64,000 bases of DNA from Sphingobacterium sp. UT-1RO-CII-1 (GTDB taxonomy: Bacteria; Bacteroidota; Bacteroidia; Sphingobacteriales; Sphingobacteriaceae): contig NZ_JAPPVJ010000008.1 of the NCBI RefSeq assembly GCF_026711005.1, forward strand, positions 62,001 through 126,000. Reading direction: 5' to 3'. Under the pieces are notes generated by a model. The model did no database searches. It was not told the DNA's origin and saw nothing but the letters and a program-made list of their open reading frames with translations. Position numbers and translations under genes: made by a program. Shown one piece after another: positions 45,220-55,157 of the stretch; the first letter of the stretch is position 1; each line of letters starts with the position of its first letter.

Positions 45220-45271
45220 TGATGTTGTTTACTGATTTTTGCTCTATACAGTTAAGAAAATTTTAAATGAC

Positions 45272-46138
45272 ATGAAAGAAAATTCATCCCAGGGTTGGGT
45301 TAATGGTGGTATCGGAGTGCTGCTATTTAGTGGTTCTTTGCCCGCAACAAGGGTCGCTGTTATGGAATTAAGCCCTCTTTTTTTAACAGTAGCTCGGGCT
45401 AGTGTTGCAGGTATATGTGCATTTCTTGTTTTGCTATGGTTTAAGAAAGAGTTTCCTAGTCGTAAACAAATACCTTCTTTAGTTATTATTGCTTTGGGCG
45501 TGGTCGTTGGTTTTCCTTTGTTAAGTGCCTTTGCTCTCGAATATATTACTTCAGCACGTTCTATTGTGATTCTGGCTATGCTACCTGTTTCCACGGCTGT
45601 CTTTGCCGTATGGCGTAGTGGAGAACGTCCTTCGCCTATATTTTGGTTTTTCTCTCTCTTGGGCAGTGTTTTAGTCATGGGCTACGCATTTACGCAGGGT
45701 TTCGACGGCTCACTTCAGGGCGATTTGTTTATGCTTCTGGCTGTCCTGCTATGTGGGTTAGGTTATGCTGAGGGAGCAAAATTATCTAAATCTTTAGGTG
45801 GGTGGCAAGTAATTTCATGGGCATTAATTATTTCATTACCGCTTATGTTGCCGCTCATGTTTTTATACCAACCTAGTTCCTTCGGGTTGATTAGTTTTAA
45901 AGCCTGGTTTAGTTTAGGTTATGTTTCGCTATTCAGTATGTTTATAGGTTTTATTTTTTGGTACAAGGGCTTGGCGCAAGGTGGTACAGCAACCGTTGGA
46001 CAGCTTCAGTTATTACAGCCTTTATTAGCTTTAGGTTTAGCAGCCTTACTTTTGAAGGAGGATGTAAGTTATGGAATGCTTATAGTTACTTTCTTTGTAA
46101 TTTTGTGTGTTGTAGGAACAAAGAAGTTTGTAAAGTAA
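45272..46138 (+). CDS. EamA/DMT family transporter
   Basis: The 288-residue membrane protein has about ten hydrophobic segments in two EamA repeats, with small-residue-rich helices such as GGIGVLLFSGSLPATRVAV and VGQLQLLQPLLALGLAALLL. It is probably an exporter of amino acids or metabolites. I chose ATG at 45272 over an upstream TTG. The divergent MocR gene suggests control by an amino compound. Confidence 0.88.
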   Translation: MKENSSQGWVNGGIGVLLFSGSLPATRVAVMELSPLFLTVARASVAGICAFLVLLWFKKEFPSRKQIPSLVIIALGVVVGFPLLSAFALEYITSARSIVILAMLPVSTAVFAVWRSGERPSPIFWFFSLLGSVLVMGYAFTQGFDGSLQGDLFMLLAVLLCGLGYAEGAKLSKSLGGWQVISWALIISLPLMLPLMFLYQPSSFGLISFKAWFSLGYVSLFSMFIGFIFWYKGLAQGGTATVGQLQLLQPLLALGLAALLLKEDVSYGMLIVTFFVILCVVGTKKFVK

Positions 46139-46156
46139 TATAAGGGGTTTAAACCA

Positions 46157-46615
46157 ATGTATAATATAGAAAAAGAAATGCTTGTAAAAGCTTTTGATGA
46201 ATTGACTACTAAAGAGCTTTATACTATTTTACGTTTACGAAGTGAGGTTTTTGTTGTTGAGCAAAGTTGTATATACCTCGATCTTGATAATAAAGATCAA
46301 CAAAGTCATCATGTACTCCTTTATAAGAACAGTCATTTGGTCGCTTATAGCCGTGTGTTGCCTGCCGGCCTGTCTTATAAAGAAGTATCCTTCGGCAGGG
46401 TTTTAGTCCAAGCGGATTATAGGGGGGAAGGTTGGGGGAAAATAATTATTGAAGCATCTATACAGGCTGTTTATCGAATTTATGGACATGTACCCATTAA
46501 GATAGGAGCGCAGTGTCATTTGAGAAACTTATACGAAACCTTTGGTTTTGTAGCCCATGGAGAGCGTTATGATGAAGATGGTATTACACATATTGATATG
46601 TATAAAGCAGATTGA
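46157..46615 (+). CDS. GNAT acetyltransferase (ElaA-like)
   Basis: The 152-residue protein matches the ElaA branch of GNAT enzymes: LYTILRLRSEVFVVEQSC at the N-terminus, YLDLDNKDQQSHHVLLY, and the acetyl-CoA site RVLVQADYRGEGWGKIIIEA. The end FGFVAHGERYDEDGITHIDMYKA is also typical. The substrate is unknown. It lies 18 bases after the EamA gene on the same strand. Confidence 0.9.
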   Translation: MYNIEKEMLVKAFDELTTKELYTILRLRSEVFVVEQSCIYLDLDNKDQQSHHVLLYKNSHLVAYSRVLPAGLSYKEVSFGRVLVQADYRGEGWGKIIIEASIQAVYRIYGHVPIKIGAQCHLRNLYETFGFVAHGERYDEDGITHIDMYKAD

Positions 46616-46670
46616 TATATGATTTTGCGCTAATATGACAAAGTGAACATAGAGGGCTATAACAAACTAG

Positions 46671-46678
46671 TATATTTG
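46671..46678 (+). promoter_or_regulatory. -7 element before the AraC gene
   Basis: TATATTTG matches TAnnTTTG, 26 bases before the ATG at 46705. No clear -33 element. Confidence 0.45.
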
Positions 46679-46704
46679 ACAGTGATGGTGAAGTTTAGGA
46701 AATT

Positions 46705-47559
46705 ATGGCACATAGACGTAGTATACCAGTAAGATTACTGCCTGATGAGTTTATCAATGGTATTGTTATAGAGAAAATCTCTCCGGATGTTTTTTATCTG
46801 GATGAAGGACTTGGCACCTCGCATCGCCATGATTACCATATGTTTTTACTTCAAGAAATGGGTCTTACTCACACAGAGATTGATTTTGAAGAGTATATAA
46901 TCAGAGAAACTAGCATCATGTATTTATCTCCTAGTCAAGTGCATCGTGGTTTTAAGGCTGAAGACATGGAGGTGTACATGCTAATTATAAAGTCCGAAAA
47001 TATAAATTCCGATTATTTAAAATTATTGCAACGTGTGTCCCCTTTGCGACCTTTAGCGATAAAGCTCGACGATCTTTTATTAATCAAGAAAGCTTTTGAA
47101 ATTAGCCTGCAGGTATTTGAAAAAACACGTGATAAACTTTATTCTACTTTATTGCGGGATTGCTGCAATACTGTTATTGGCCTACTAATTTCCGAATATA
47201 TTAAAGATGAGAAGAAGCTTCCTGTTATTTCTCGTTTTCAGCGGGTAGCCAAAGCTTTTTCACTTTGTTTAGAAGATAACTATAAGTGTTGTAAAAGTCC
47301 GGCCGAATATGCAATGCAATTAAATATAGCTACATCTTATTTGAATGAATGTGTTAAAAATGTAACTGGTTTTCCTGTTTCCCATCATATACAGCAACGT
47401 GTCATATTAGAAGCTAAGCGTATGTTATATCATTCAGACAGATCTGTTAAGGAAATATCTATTGAGTTAGGTTATGATGATTATTCGTACTTTTCAAGGA
47501 TGTTTAAAAAATTAACAGGTATGACAGCTATTGATTTTAGATACAAAAACCACGTATAG
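46705..47559 (+). CDS. AraC family transcriptional regulator
   Basis: The 284-residue protein has an N-terminal cupin-like sensor part (DEGLGTSHRHDYHMFLLQEMG, with histidines that could bind a ligand) and a C-terminal AraC DNA-binding domain: SPAEYAMQLNIATSYLNECVKN and RSVKEISIELGYDDYSYFSRMFKKLTG. The effector is unknown. It lies 76 bases before the SIP-like flavoprotein gene on the same strand and may control it. Confidence 0.92.
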   Translation: MAHRRSIPVRLLPDEFINGIVIEKISPDVFYLDEGLGTSHRHDYHMFLLQEMGLTHTEIDFEEYIIRETSIMYLSPSQVHRGFKAEDMEVYMLIIKSENINSDYLKLLQRVSPLRPLAIKLDDLLLIKKAFEISLQVFEKTRDKLYSTLLRDCCNTVIGLLISEYIKDEKKLPVISRFQRVAKAFSLCLEDNYKCCKSPAEYAMQLNIATSYLNECVKNVTGFPVSHHIQQRVILEAKRMLYHSDRSVKEISIELGYDDYSYFSRMFKKLTGMTAIDFRYKNHV

Positions 47560-47635
47560 TCCAATTACTACCTCTTTATGTCCTTTTCTAAGTTAAAAAT
47601 AGTCGGTTTCTTTGAAATATTAAAAATATAAGAAT

Positions 47636-48352
47636 ATGCCAAGAGCGCCAAAATGGGTTTTTGATACCCTTGATTTTTTTATGTCTAAACTTCCTCATGT
47701 TGAAGTTGTGAAAGCCGAATATTTATCAAAAACATTAAAATTGATTCGTATAAAAGGTGATTTCAATGACTTAGCATTACCTGTCGGGGCTTTCTTTGAC
47801 ATCCGTGTTACCGATACTGATGCCAGACGATATACTATATCGGGTGTAGATGCGGAACAGAATACATTGGATTTGATTGCCCATATACATGGCTCGGGCT
47901 GTGGTAGTGATTATATAGATGCTTTGAAAGAAGGTGATGAAATGATTTTGAACAAACCACGTACTGATCAGAAGTATTATGAGCAAACAGCTGAAAAAAC
48001 AATTTTTTTTGGTGACGAGACTTCACTGGCTTTAGCGTGTTCTTTTCTGCCTGTTATTAAAAATACGGGACAGTATTTTCATTTTATTTTTGAACTGGAG
48101 GAAATAAATCATGATATCCCTCGTTTACTAGGTTTTGAAGATTATAGTGTATATCCCAAAAAAGGATTATTCCAAAATCAGGAATGGTTGAAAGAGTCTG
48201 ATCTTTTTAAGAATATCGAATGGGATGATGCTTATTTTGTGCTTACAGGAAATGTTAAATCCGTTCAAACATTTAGAAAAACAATTAAGGCTCTTTTTAA
48301 TGTGAAGACCAAAGGCCATGGGTTTTGGCTGGAAGGAAAAAAAGGACTGTAG
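47636..48352 (+). CDS. Siderophore-interacting-protein-like flavin reductase
   Basis: The 238-residue protein has the FAD-binding fold of the ViuB/SIP family: TLKLIRIKGDFNDL, the flavin motif ARRYTISGVD, a glycine turn GSGCGSDYIDAL, and a NAD(P)-binding-like part FFGDETSLALACSFLP. SIPs reduce ferric siderophores in the cytosol. No siderophore receptor is adjacent, so the substrate is uncertain. It follows the AraC gene. Confidence 0.82.
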   Translation: MPRAPKWVFDTLDFFMSKLPHVEVVKAEYLSKTLKLIRIKGDFNDLALPVGAFFDIRVTDTDARRYTISGVDAEQNTLDLIAHIHGSGCGSDYIDALKEGDEMILNKPRTDQKYYEQTAEKTIFFGDETSLALACSFLPVIKNTGQYFHFIFELEEINHDIPRLLGFEDYSVYPKKGLFQNQEWLKESDLFKNIEWDDAYFVLTGNVKSVQTFRKTIKALFNVKTKGHGFWLEGKKGL

Positions 48353-48448
48353 CGTTTGGTTGTGTACGTTGCTGCATACTTTACTTATTATTGCTGGCCA
48401 TTAAAATTAATTGGGACTAAAAGGATATTTTAACCCCAATTAAATATT

Positions 48449-50914
48449 TTAGCGCCCTAATAAAGGATCTGTTTTTCCTTGTTTTCCAAATTCGATTCTT
48501 CCGGCATATTGTTCTTCAAAACGGTTAAAATCTGGTGTGCTGACTAGAAAGTCATACCAATAATCTTGTTTAGAAATATCGAAACTTACCACCGTAGATT
48601 CGCCGCTCTTTAATACAATTGATTTTTTTTCCTTGCTGTAGCTGATATCTTCTATTAAAAGTCTGTGAGCACGACTATCTTCATTTATACACTGTATGGA
48701 TATGCGTCCTGTAAAGGCATTTTTGCCCTTCTTTTTTTCATATGTACAACGTGTTTTTATTTTGGGGTTTGCCTCTTGTCCTTTGAATGATCTGTAAAAC
48801 CCGTTCGGTCCATACACTTCCAGGTGGTATGTTTTGTTTTCAAACGCAGCTATAGACCAATTATCTGATAGGCTCTTGCCAGGGCTTAATGCATAATTTC
48901 TTGAAGAACCTATTTCCCCTTTATACGGTGTACTGTTATAAACTGTAAAAGGAGAACCGCTGGCAGCATCTCCAAAAACGTCTTTGGCAACTTCAAAAGT
49001 AATTTCATATTGACCGTCTGTTTTACAGGTGCCGTGTGCATAAAGCTCGTAAGGGAGTGTACAGGAATTACGGACGCCTTTTTCTTGTTTAGGAAAATAA
49101 GGTGAAGCCAACGGGTTTTCTTCTATTTGCTTAATTTCCTCTTTTGTTAACGCTTTATATCCGGTCGGGAGATCTTTAAATTGAGCCTGATGAATTCCTT
49201 GTATAAAAGGCTTACGTTTGAGCACCATAGGCTTTTCTATAGCCTCTCCTTTGTATGGTCTAAAAGTTGAGGTAAGATCCCCACACACAGCACGTCTCCA
49301 ATTACTTATATTTGTTTCTTTAATTTCTCGATTAGCTTTATGGCTGATAAATTTTTCTAAAAACTGTAAGCTTGAAGTATGATCAAAAACTTGGGAGTTT
49401 ACCCAACCTCCTCTTGTCCATGGCGAAGCTATAATCATAGGCACGCGATAACCTAAGCCAATGTTACTTTCACGCCCACTGTCCGGATAATATTGTTCAT
49501 CTCGGCGCACAAATTCTAGTTTTGCATCAATATCGGATGATACCTTACCTGTATCGGCTTGATATGGGTTCGGACCGACAAAAGGAGCGACATGGTCAAA
49601 GTATCCATCATTCTCATCATAAGTCAGTATAAATATAGTCTTTTTCCATACATCAGGATTTTCCGTTAGAATATCCATTATCTCACTCACATACCATGCC
49701 CCAAACCAAGGAGAGTCGGGGTGGTCCGAGAATAATTGGGGAGGCGTAAGCCATGAAACTGTTGGAAGGCTTCCATTTTTGACATCTTCGCGAAATTGAT
49801 ACAGAATGTCACCTTTTGGAATTTCAAGCTCTCTTTTTTCTCCGCCTTCTTCATAATTCATTGTCTCCAACTTCATATAGTCAGGGTGAGCTCTGTTGTT
49901 GACAAAAGCTCGGTTATGGATTTCTTTTGTCCTTTCATCCAGTTTTTCAAAATTAGCTTCTGTGTATTCATTTAATTCTTTTAGAACCTGTTGATGTTTG
50001 TCGTGCAGTTCATGTAGCTTATCGCTGTCCGTTGTGTCTTTTATTTCTTGCTCAATCTGACTTTTTCTTTGCCCTAGAAGTTCCCGATAGCGTGCGCTAT
50101 ATTTCACCTTATACTGTGGGAAATACTCCATAGGGTTACATCCAAAATTGGCTAACCAGCTATTGGCTTTTCCTGTATAGCCTGCACTACTGGATGATAT
50201 TTCGTTTTGGTAAATTTTCCAGTCTACTCCTATCTCCGAAAGGCGTTCAGGAAAGGTCTTCCAATTGGCTTTACCGCTAAATTCTGAATCGCCATTCCAT
50301 ACTAGGGCTTTTCCTGTCAGATTTTCTCTGATATTTCCTGTCCAGAAATATAATCTATTGGGATTTGTTCCCGTAATACTCGAACAGAAGTTTTGATCGC
50401 ATATGGTAAAAGAATCTGCAAGGGAATAATAAAAAGGAATATCTTCTCGCGTGTAATGCCCCATGGTCAATGGAAGGTCTGCAAAGTCTTCGGACCACGG
50501 TCTTTTTACATCCAGCCATTTATCCATTTTGCCATTATTTCGAGCATCTGTTTGATCTGTCCAGTTATGCGGAAGACAGCCCATCCACGTGATTTTCGAA
50601 TCTTTAATATCTAAGTGGAACGGAGCGAAAGTTTCACCTGATGCTCTCGTTTGTAACCATACTTTGTTTTTATTCGGTTGGCGTATTGTTCTGGGATCAT
50701 TAAACCCGCGCACACCTTGGAGAGTTCCAAAAGCGTGGTCAAAAGATCTATTTTCCTGCATCAGAATAACTACATGTTCAGCATCATAAAAAGTGCTTCC
50801 CAATGCCGGATTTATTGCTAATGCTTTAGCAATAGCAGGTGGTAACGACTGGGTTAATGATGCCCCTCCTGCGAGCAAAGCTGCCTTTTTTAAGAAATTT
50901 CTTCTCGAATCCAT
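48449..50914 (-). CDS. Phosphocholine-type phospholipase C (Tat exported)
   Basis: The 821-residue protein has a Tat signal (SRRNFLKKAALLAGGASLTQ) and the phosphoesterase family start HVVILMQENRSFDHAFGTLQGVRGF. The active-site region TGTNPNRLYFWTGN, the metal-binding ILTYDENDGYFDHVAPF and DHTSSLQFLEKF also fit. The C-terminal third holds two beta domains (DUF756-like). It cleaves phospholipids in the periplasm or outside. It is monocistronic, with unusual size due to the two C-terminal domains common in this family. Confidence 0.9.
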   Translation of the reverse strand: MDSRRNFLKKAALLAGGASLTQSLPPAIAKALAINPALGSTFYDAEHVVILMQENRSFDHAFGTLQGVRGFNDPRTIRQPNKNKVWLQTRASGETFAPFHLDIKDSKITWMGCLPHNWTDQTDARNNGKMDKWLDVKRPWSEDFADLPLTMGHYTREDIPFYYSLADSFTICDQNFCSSITGTNPNRLYFWTGNIRENLTGKALVWNGDSEFSGKANWKTFPERLSEIGVDWKIYQNEISSSSAGYTGKANSWLANFGCNPMEYFPQYKVKYSARYRELLGQRKSQIEQEIKDTTDSDKLHELHDKHQQVLKELNEYTEANFEKLDERTKEIHNRAFVNNRAHPDYMKLETMNYEEGGEKRELEIPKGDILYQFREDVKNGSLPTVSWLTPPQLFSDHPDSPWFGAWYVSEIMDILTENPDVWKKTIFILTYDENDGYFDHVAPFVGPNPYQADTGKVSSDIDAKLEFVRRDEQYYPDSGRESNIGLGYRVPMIIASPWTRGGWVNSQVFDHTSSLQFLEKFISHKANREIKETNISNWRRAVCGDLTSTFRPYKGEAIEKPMVLKRKPFIQGIHQAQFKDLPTGYKALTKEEIKQIEENPLASPYFPKQEKGVRNSCTLPYELYAHGTCKTDGQYEITFEVAKDVFGDAASGSPFTVYNSTPYKGEIGSSRNYALSPGKSLSDNWSIAAFENKTYHLEVYGPNGFYRSFKGQEANPKIKTRCTYEKKKGKNAFTGRISIQCINEDSRAHRLLIEDISYSKEKKSIVLKSGESTVVSFDISKQDYWYDFLVSTPDFNRFEEQYAGRIEFGKQGKTDPLLGR

Positions 50915-51619
50915 ATGTTGATTTTATTGTATTAAACAAGAATCATAATAGCAGCATTATCTTTTCCAATGAATGGGTATTTTCGAGGGAGATTTAGGTC
51001 CGATATCTTAAAGTTTCTTCCTACTAAAAATAACTTTTATGCTGAATTAAAGTAGAAAGATATAGATTTTTGTTTTATTAGTTATTGCGAATAAAGCTTC
51101 TAGCGATAATTTTACAATTTATTAATCTCGGGTTAATAAGCTATGCCTCTAGTTTTTGGGGGTAGGATAGGAGTGTGCTCGCACTGTATATAACCTTATT
51201 AAGTAATTATATACTGATGAGGTTAGCGTAAGTTTTACCAATATATATGCGTGGAGTTGTAGTAAGGGGTGTTATTTTCCTTTCTTATGCCGAATGCTGC
51301 ATAAGAAAGGAAAATGTAATTGATGATAAAGTGGTGGATCTTTTTTACAATATTGATATATGGTGATTTGTTGCCTCCATACTGTATTCTTTACCATCGA
51401 AATCCGCATCCCTTAAGGTCGCTTTCATTGTGCGAGCTTTGCAGTTTGAGTCACAGAGTATAAAGCTACCATAATCTCTTCTTCTGCACCAGCCGATATC
51501 TCCTGTACAATTACAAAAAGCCCAAGAATTGTTTCCCCCCCTTTAAAAGTTTAACATGTGCTATAGTCTATTCAGAAATACTTACTTTTGTAATGACTGT
51601 TCACTAGGTCATAAATTCT
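50915..51619. other. Long gene-poor stretch
   Basis: These 705 bases separate the phospholipase and SMR genes. They contain the -7 TACTTTTG (51583-51590) of the SMR gene and a Cys-rich broken reading frame at 51345-51540. I see no other gene. Confidence 0.45.
51345..51540 (-). pseudogene. Cys-rich ORF fragment without a start
   Basis: An open frame of about 64 codons ends at TAA (51345-51347). It reads NNSWAFCNCTGDIGWCRRRD and then YGSFILCDSNCKA, with five closely spaced cysteines. No start codon lies in frame, and a stop sits directly before a run of seven G. It may be the 3' remnant of a small cysteine-rich protein or a chance frame. No family is recognised. Confidence 0.25.
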
Positions 51620-51952
51620 ATGAAGCACTATTTGTTTTTAGCAGCTGCTATTCTATTTGAAGTTGTTGGTACGTCATTTTTAAAGAAAACAGAACAGTTT
51701 AGTAAACCTGTTCCTTCAATTATCTTTATCTGTTCATTAGCACTTTCTTTTTATCTCCTTACATATGCATTAAAAGGTGTTCCCATGGGGATAGCCTATG
51801 CTATTTGGTCAGCCTTTGGCATTGTGATTATTTCGGCAGTAGGTTATTTTGTATACAAAGAAACGCTAGATCTACCTGCTATATTGGGAATTGCGCTGAT
51901 AGTAATTGGTGTTGTTATCATCAATTTATTTTCTAAATCAAGTGCTCATTAA
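51620..51952 (+). CDS. SMR family multidrug transporter
   Basis: The 110-residue protein has four hydrophobic helices and the small-multidrug-resistance pattern, with the essential Glu14 in FEVVGTSFLKKTEQF and the segment GIAYAIWSAFGIVIIS. It exports cationic compounds by proton exchange, or guanidinium in the SugE branch; I cannot decide which. A -7 element TACTTTTG lies 29 bases upstream. Confidence 0.92.
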   Translation: MKHYLFLAAAILFEVVGTSFLKKTEQFSKPVPSIIFICSLALSFYLLTYALKGVPMGIAYAIWSAFGIVIISAVGYFVYKETLDLPAILGIALIVIGVVIINLFSKSSAH

Positions 51953-52037
51953 CTGCTATTATACTAAGCGGATTGATATTATGGCCATCTCTTTATCATA
52001 TAATCCTTAGACTAATTCCAGTATGCTACAGTATAGC

Positions 52038-52400
52038 TTAAGTCCAAGTATATCGGGAAGAAGATATGCCCATATATCTTTTAAAATCTTTTAAGAAATG
52101 GTTATAATCATAATATCCCGATTCTAAAATTATTCCAAGTATATCCCTATGCTGTTTGTCTCTATTACATTCCGCATAGGTATAAATAAACCGCTGTAGC
52201 GTTATATACTTCTTCGGAGAAATGCCTATATTCTTTACAAAACTTCTAAATAACCACTTGTCATTTACGTTTTTATTTAAATTTTTAAGAATTTCTGCTA
52301 CCGAGGTGTTTCCTTTTCTTTGTTCTATGTAGTGTAAAGCCCTTTTAAGGATAGGAGGTAAAGATTGGATTGTGTTTTTCTTGAAAAGAAGATGGTTAAT
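52038..52400 (-). pseudogene. Truncated AraC family regulator
   Basis: A minus-strand frame of about 120 codons encodes an AraC C-terminal domain: KNIGISPKKYITLQRFIYTY, then ILESGYYDYNHFLKDFKRYM and GISSSRY. An upstream in-frame TAA at 52401 closes it and no suitable start exists before the domain, so the sensor domain is lost. It lies next to the duplicated tRNA-Ser end, where genome rearrangements often occur. Confidence 0.7.
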
Positions 52401-52462
52401 TTAAGTTATCCACGGGTCGTCTCGTATGTTGTTATTGCGACAAACAAAACCTCCATCTCTTT

Positions 52463-52496
52463 GATGAAGACTTTGTTTTGCGGAGAGGGTGGGATT
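52463..52496. repeat. Copy 1 of a 34-base direct repeat from the tRNA-Ser 3' end
   Basis: These 34 bases are identical to 52591-52624, which covers the 3' end of tRNA-Ser (16 bases of the gene) and part of the terminator after it. The starts are 128 bases apart. The similarity stops just past GGTGGGATT, so the rest of the tRNA is not here. Confidence 0.9.
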
Positions 52497-52590
52497 GGTT
52501 TAGCCCCATAATACCCTACACGATCCTAAACCTTCTACGAATCGAACCCTGTGGTTTCTCATCCTGCCAAAAAAAAAGCCCTCATCTATC

Positions 52591-52695
<105 letters not shown>

Positions 52696-52709
52696 CTTTT
52701 TGAACACTG

Positions 52710-52740
52710 CAAACATAAAGCAAATATTTCAATCTACAAA
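52710..52740 (-). promoter_or_regulatory. tRNA-Ser promoter
   Basis: The minus strand reads TTTG (52737-52740), 19 bases, TATGTTTG (52710-52717), an exact Bacteroidota consensus, 14 bases before the tRNA 5' end. Confidence 0.85.
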
Positions 52741-52814
52741 GCTTTAAAAGCTGTTTTTTTTAAATATTTACTAAGGGGCTGAGAGTCAAATTGATCTTTT
52801 TTAGATAATAATGT

Positions 52815-54944
52815 TTACAGTTTTTTTTTGCTGATATCGTAATCAATTCGTACGTGATAAATACTTTTTAACATCGACTTTAAAATATCAGAAACATCTG
52901 TTATGTCTCGCATGGTGATATTTGCATCCATAAATTGGCGTTGTGTTATTTTGTAGTCTATTATTTTATCTACTAAAGTATTTATAGAGTCTTCTGTCGG
53001 TTCTTTTAGCGCCCTAGAAGCAGCTTCAACAGAGTCTGCTATCATTAAAACTGCTGTTTCCTTAGAAAATGGGATAGGACCAGGATATCTGAAGATATTT
53101 TCATCGACAAGTTTGTCAGGGTTTTCTTTTATAAATGTATTGTAAAAATAATCAACACGGGTTGTACCATGATGCGAGCGGATAAAGTCTATGATTACAT
53201 CTGGAAGTTGATATTTTTTAGCCATTTCAACACCTTTATGCACATGGGATATAATTACCTGAGCGGATTGTTCAGGGGTAAGTTCTTTATGTGGGTTTGT
53301 GCCTGTTTTTTGGTTTTCAATGAAAAATAAAGGGTTGAGCATTTTTCCTATATCATGATATAATGCTCCGGCACGTACTAATAAGGGATTTCCTCCTATT
53401 TTATATATTGCTGCTTCAGCTAAGTTAGCAACTTGCAAGGAATGCTGAAATGTACCAGGTGCTTTGAGAGATAATTCTCGTAATAATTTTGAATTGCTGT
53501 TTGTTAATTCCATTAGAGTTAGGTCAGAGACTATTCCAAAAAGCCTCTCGAAAGCATAAATTAATGGATAAGCAAGTAACGTTAAACCCACACTGACAAT
53601 AAGTGGGATAATGTCTGACCAGTAGATGTTGTTTAATGAACCGTTTCGTGTTAGAGCTAAGCCTAAATAAGCTACAATATAAGTGGCTAATATAATGAGA
53701 GACGATATTAAAAATTGCTCACGGCGAACCATTGTTCGAATACTGTAAATAGCGACCATACCAGCTAGAAATTGCAGGAATACAAACTCGTAACTGTTCG
53801 GCACGAAAAGTGCTGCAACTAGTACCATAAGCAAATGTATGTTAAGCGCAACCCGTGTGTCAAAAAGTACTCTAAATATAATAGGTACGCTACAATAAGG
53901 TATATAGTAAAGGCTTGGTATTTTCATTTTTATGGCCCATGATAATACTGCTAGCATCGCTAAAATAATAATCATGATGATAAATATGAGTCTATTATTA
54001 TAGTATATGGATTTCCTGAAAAAAAACAAAAATACCATTAATAAAACCATACATAATGAGATAGTAAGGAATTGTCCCAAGGTGACATACCATTGATTCC
54101 CACTAACCTGTGCTTCATCTTCAATTACTTTACGTAAAGACTCAAGTTTTTGATAGGTCTCACTTGATATTATTTTATCTCTTTCAGCTATTAATTCTCC
54201 TTTTTGGACCAGTCCTCGCGTACTAGAAATATTGGCCAGTGCGTTTTGTTCAATTTTATTTGTGAGATTTTCATCAAAAATATAGTTTATGGTAATGTAG
54301 CTCCGTAAAAGTTCAGAAAACCATTCCTTTTCATCAATTTTATTGTTTTTTTCTAAAGTTTCTTGAATATATTGATGTGCAGATTCAATAGTAAAAATGT
54401 CAGCAGTGTTTTTTTGTTGCGCGATATTATCATGCAATAATGTGAAGTTGTATTGGCTATTTGTAGCATCGACAGATTCGGGATCAATCCCTTTGTTTTG
54501 ATATCTATTATTTAATGATATAACTCCACGGTTGTAAATATAATTTAAAAGATTGTTCCCTGCTGTTTGATAATTCGCTAATTCTTGTTTAGGGATAGAG
54601 TCCATAGAGGCGATTTGCCATTTTTCCCTGATGTCTGTATTAAATTGATCGATTTGCTCCTTAGAGACGTTGCTTTGTAGATTGTAGATCGGTTGTACAG
54701 TTTTTAAAATTTGGCTACGATCTTTGTTTAGCTCTTCAGGTGTTTTTAGAATAGCAAAATTATAAGGAGAAACGAGGTTCTCATGATTCCAAACCTTACC
54801 TTTTTGGAACTCATACCGAAAACGAGGCTGTTTAGGTAGGAATATACAAACTAGTATGATGGCAATGATAACCATTGCAAATTTAACGACTGTCGAGTTG
54901 TTTTGGCTTTTGCCTCGTATGTAATTTATTTTCAACTTTGCCAC
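52815..54944 (-). CDS. 7TM-HD c-di-AMP phosphodiesterase (PgpH-like)
   Basis: The 709-residue membrane protein has a first helix (VKFAMVIIAIILVCIFL), a large extracytoplasmic part (about 45-285), seven transmembrane helices and a C-terminal HD domain. The domain has RAGALYHDIGKM for the HD pair and IISHVHKGVEMAKKYQLPDVI for the next histidine. PgpH-type proteins cleave cyclic-di-AMP. The start codon is GTG. It diverges from rpe; -7 TACCTTTG at 55058-55065 may serve it. Confidence 0.88.
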   Translation of the reverse strand: MAKLKINYIRGKSQNNSTVVKFAMVIIAIILVCIFLPKQPRFRYEFQKGKVWNHENLVSPYNFAILKTPEELNKDRSQILKTVQPIYNLQSNVSKEQIDQFNTDIREKWQIASMDSIPKQELANYQTAGNNLLNYIYNRGVISLNNRYQNKGIDPESVDATNSQYNFTLLHDNIAQQKNTADIFTIESAHQYIQETLEKNNKIDEKEWFSELLRSYITINYIFDENLTNKIEQNALANISSTRGLVQKGELIAERDKIISSETYQKLESLRKVIEDEAQVSGNQWYVTLGQFLTISLCMVLLMVFLFFFRKSIYYNNRLIFIIMIIILAMLAVLSWAIKMKIPSLYYIPYCSVPIIFRVLFDTRVALNIHLLMVLVAALFVPNSYEFVFLQFLAGMVAIYSIRTMVRREQFLISSLIILATYIVAYLGLALTRNGSLNNIYWSDIIPLIVSVGLTLLAYPLIYAFERLFGIVSDLTLMELTNSNSKLLRELSLKAPGTFQHSLQVANLAEAAIYKIGGNPLLVRAGALYHDIGKMLNPLFFIENQKTGTNPHKELTPEQSAQVIISHVHKGVEMAKKYQLPDVIIDFIRSHHGTTRVDYFYNTFIKENPDKLVDENIFRYPGPIPFSKETAVLMIADSVEAASRALKEPTEDSINTLVDKIIDYKITQRQFMDANITMRDITDVSDILKSMLKSIYHVRIDYDISKKKL

Positions 54945-55057
54945 GCAATAATTCTTTTTTGTTCTGTTGCCATATGGCTAATTAACTTTAATTATCTTTT
55001 TTATTGTTAGATAGAATTTTGAAGTCAATTGTTTTTATTATTTTCAAATATCTTGAG

Positions 55058-55065
55058 CAAAGGTA
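55058..55065 (-). promoter_or_regulatory. -7 element of the PgpH-like gene
   Basis: On the minus strand TACCTTTG matches TAnnTTTG, 113 bases before the GTG. No -33 at ideal spacing. Confidence 0.4.
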
Positions 55066-55132
55066 CTACTATAATATAATAGCAGAAGATATTAAAATAC
55101 GAAAATAATAGAATAATAGGTTCAGACTTACC

Positions 55133-55140
55133 TATCTTTG
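55133..55140 (+). promoter_or_regulatory. -7 element of rpe
   Basis: TATCTTTG matches TAnnTTTG, 17 bases before the ATG. A short leader and no clear -33. Confidence 0.5.
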
Positions 55141-55157
55141 CAAAAAATATATATAAT

